Origin: CAVSJJ01 sp963728395
GTDB lineage: Bacteria > Actinomycetota > Actinomycetes > Actinomycetales > Dermatophilaceae
DNA length: 64,000 nt
Assembly (NCBI GenBank): GCA_963728395.1
Contig: CAVSJJ010000004.1
Location: forward strand, 434,001-498,000
Direction: 5' to 3'
Below the pieces are notes generated by a model. It was not told the DNA's origin and did not search any database. It was given only the letters and a program-made list of their open reading frames with translations. A program made the translations under genes and the position numbers. This document shows, in pieces, positions 62,772-64,000 of the stretch; position 1 is the first letter of the stretch, and each line of letters starts with the position of its first letter.

Positions 62772-62826
62772 CCCGCCGGAACTCCCCGGCCCCGCGGCCG
62801 GAGCGGCGCGCAACGGGCGCCGGGGA

Positions 62827-63741
62827 TCAGTGCACCCGCGCGAGGAGCTCGGCGAGCCGGCGACGCGGGTCGTCGAGCTGGTGGGCGTGCCGTCCGACCG
62901 CATGCCAGGGGTCGCCCCGCCGGATGAGCCGGTCGCGGATCGCCCCGAGCGGGAACGCGTCCGGGGCCAGGTTCGGATCGTCCAGCTCGTCCCAGCGCAG
63001 CGGCGTCGCCACCGGCGCACCGGGGCGCGAGCGCACGGCATACGGCGCGACGACCGCCCGCGACGGGCCGTTGCAGGAGGTGTCGATGAAGACCCGATCC
63101 CCCCGCTCGGCGCTCGCGTGCGTGGTGGTCCGGTGGTCGGGGTCCTGGTCCGCGACATAGGCGGCGAGGTCCTGCGCGAAGGCGCGGACCTCGTCGTGAC
63201 CCACACCGACGCGGATCGGGACCATCACGTGCAGCCCGCGGCAGCCGGTGAGAAGGAGGAAGGCCGGCAGCCCCAGCCGGTCGAGGATCTCGCCGAACGC
63301 CTGGGCCGCCGCGCGGACGAGGTCGAACTGCCCGTCCGCGCCCGGGTCGAGGTCGAAGACCAGGCGATCGGGCAGCTCGAGACGGGGATGGCGGGAGAGG
63401 AACCGGTAGACCGTCGTGCAGTCGTGGTTCGCGAGCCAGGCCAGGTCCTCGGGATGCTCGACGAGCGGGTGGACCGCCAGGCCGGCTCGGGTGCGCACGC
63501 CCGTCCGCTCCAGCCACGGCGGCAGGTCCTCGGCGAAGTCGCTCTGGAGCAGTCCGTGCGCGGCGATACCGTCGGGGAACCGCTCGAAGACGAGCGGTCG
63601 ACCCCGGATGTGCGGCATCATCACGTCCGCGATCCCGCGGTAGTACGTGACCAGCTCGCGCTTGGTCACCCCGACCCCGTCCTCGCCGGCGGGGAAGACC
63701 ACCCGCTCCGGGTTGCTCACCTCGACCCGCGGTCGTCTCAT
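62827..63741 (-). CDS. Stand-alone LigD-type polymerase (archaeo-eukaryotic primase fold)
   Basis: 304 residues, polymerase domain only. SNPERVVFPAGEDGVGVTKRELVTYYRGIADVMMPHIRGRPLVFERFPDG, then LVFDLDPG with the metal-binding DxD, and LLTGCRGLHVMVPI. No ligase or phosphoesterase domain is attached. In mycobacteria and Streptomyces such proteins act in end joining or gap filling with Ku and separate ligases; neither is in the window. ATG at 63741 after AGAGGAGG. Confidence 0.9.
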   Translation of the reverse strand: MRRPRVEVSNPERVVFPAGEDGVGVTKRELVTYYRGIADVMMPHIRGRPLVFERFPDGIAAHGLLQSDFAEDLPPWLERTGVRTRAGLAVHPLVEHPEDLAWLANHDCTTVYRFLSRHPRLELPDRLVFDLDPGADGQFDLVRAAAQAFGEILDRLGLPAFLLLTGCRGLHVMVPIRVGVGHDEVRAFAQDLAAYVADQDPDHRTTTHASAERGDRVFIDTSCNGPSRAVVAPYAVRSRPGAPVATPLRWDELDDPNLAPDAFPLGAIRDRLIRRGDPWHAVGRHAHQLDDPRRRLAELLARVH

Positions 63742-63835
63742 GTGGAGGCCTCCTCTGTCGACGTCGCCTGGTCGGAATCCCCCCGCGTGCGCTCCGTCGG
63801 GATCGCCGCGGCGCACTTCATCGGACCCCCGTCGC

Positions 63836-63860
63836 CGGCGCCGACCGTCGGTCGGCGCCG
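63836..63860. promoter_or_regulatory. Palindrome upstream of the LigD-type polymerase gene
   Basis: CGGCGCCGACC (63836-63846), GTC, GGTCGGCGCCG (63850-63860), about 95 bp before the polymerase start, with TTATCGG adjoining on the minus strand. Operator or terminator; not decidable. The rest of 63742-64000 holds no gene that I can support. Confidence 0.45.
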
Positions 63861-64000
63861 ATAACCGGAACGGTACTCCGCGCGAGGTCGGCCCAGGGCT
63901 TCCCGGTAAGCGTATGCGGGCGGATGACGCCGGTCGGTGCCGGGCCTTCGGCGCAGCGCCCGGCAGCCGGAGGCCCTCTCCCACACAGCGAACGGGCGGC

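Larger units (their letters stand above)
3428..63043. repeat. Dispersed heptamer GTATGCC/GGCATAC, about 59 copies
   Basis: First bases of copies read as GTATGCC: 3428, 3750, 7360, 11372, 14748, 21383, 24206, 25446, 29690, 31310, 33086, 34150, 36314, 39533, 41062, 41927, 42168, 43767, 47214, 49012, 50030, 51076, 51917, 56951, 57154, 58826, 61355, 61962. First bases of copies read as GGCATAC: 3454, 7750, 10530, 12544, 14880, 15353, 17459, 19873, 21017, 24619, 27770, 30616, 32291, 33806, 36806, 40287, 41199, 43353, 43646, 43946, 44259, 47105, 48717, 50587, 51115, 53449, 53867, 55844, 59339, 61950, 63037. With about 72% GC the chance expectation on both strands is about six. Copies occur in genes of both orientations, in all codon registers and in spacers. 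See the finding for interpretation. Confidence 0.85.

Noticed and set aside
3428..63043. GTATGCC as a strand-polar site such as KOPS or Chi
   Set aside because: The two orientations are equally frequent (28 and 31) in the window, so no polarity is visible here.
63738..63986. An 82-codon frame at the right edge
   Set aside because: Arg-rich, no homology features, and it overlaps the promoter region of the polymerase gene.

Overview
The window is a chromosomal segment of a very high-GC actinobacterium. Supporting marks are mycothiol S-conjugate amidase (Mca), a short-chain (Z)-isoprenyl diphosphate synthase, an F420-type PPOX oxidoreductase, the glmS/acpS/nnr/alr/t6A gene order, many GTG starts and long chains of ATGA/GTGA stop-start overlaps. 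The family is probably Intrasporangiaceae or a close relative. That placement is an inference from gene order and protein feel, not a phylogeny. I saw no rRNA, tRNA, CRISPR array, prophage or insertion sequence.

Layout. 1-7.4 kb: rpoC (C-terminus cut off by the window edge) and rpoB on the minus strand with a leader and promoter. 7.4-12 kb: minus-strand group of ribokinase, nucleoside hydrolase, MFS exporter, a DUF4097 protein and a ribbon-helix-helix protein. 12-13.4 kb: plus-strand GH3 lipoprotein. 13.5-22.3 kb: minus-strand housekeeping operon glmS-acpS-nnr-alr-hydrolase-tsaE-tsaB-rimI-tsaD (amino sugar, ACP activation, NADHX repair, D-alanine and tRNA t6A synthesis). 22.4-34.6 kb: single housekeeping genes (coaA, fumC, a transglycosylase-like secreted protein, phoH, Z-prenyl synthase, hemolysin III, mca, greA, a cobalamin-receptor-like protein, an SDR dehydrogenase). 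34.7-38.4 kb: membrane protein plus NarL-type two-component system, bracketed by two related 50-bp inverted elements. 38.4-43.8 kb: fused isobutyryl-CoA mutase IcmF, a GlxA-type AraC regulator and aroQ. 43.8-49 kb: an ABC-2 exporter and an OmpR-type two-component system whose kinase is fused to a DUF4173 membrane module. 49.1-59.3 kb: a YcaQ/AlkZ-like DNA glycosylase and a complete form II (putative) carbon monoxide dehydrogenase locus: mocA-like, moxR, VWA, xdhC/coxI, then coxS-coxL-coxM-coxG. 59.5-64 kb: small conserved proteins, a hydrolase/TetR pair, a PPOX protein and a stand-alone LigD-type polymerase.

The most striking signal is not a gene. The heptamer GTATGCC (or its complement GGCATAC) occurs about 59 times in 64 kb, roughly ten times the number expected from base composition. 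It is balanced between strands and lies in every possible codon register, where it forces codons that are otherwise rare here (TAT, ATA, GCA, GTA, CAT). It therefore looks like a DNA-level site. Two inverted copies form the hairpin between rpoB and rpoC. Several intergenic spaces also carry long, mutually unrelated palindromes (36-bp perfect palindrome at 41781, tandem 56-bp units at 50401, 17-bp inverted repeats at 55273/55336, the 50-bp pair at 34729/38310).

All counts were made by eye without software, so individual occurrences may have been missed.
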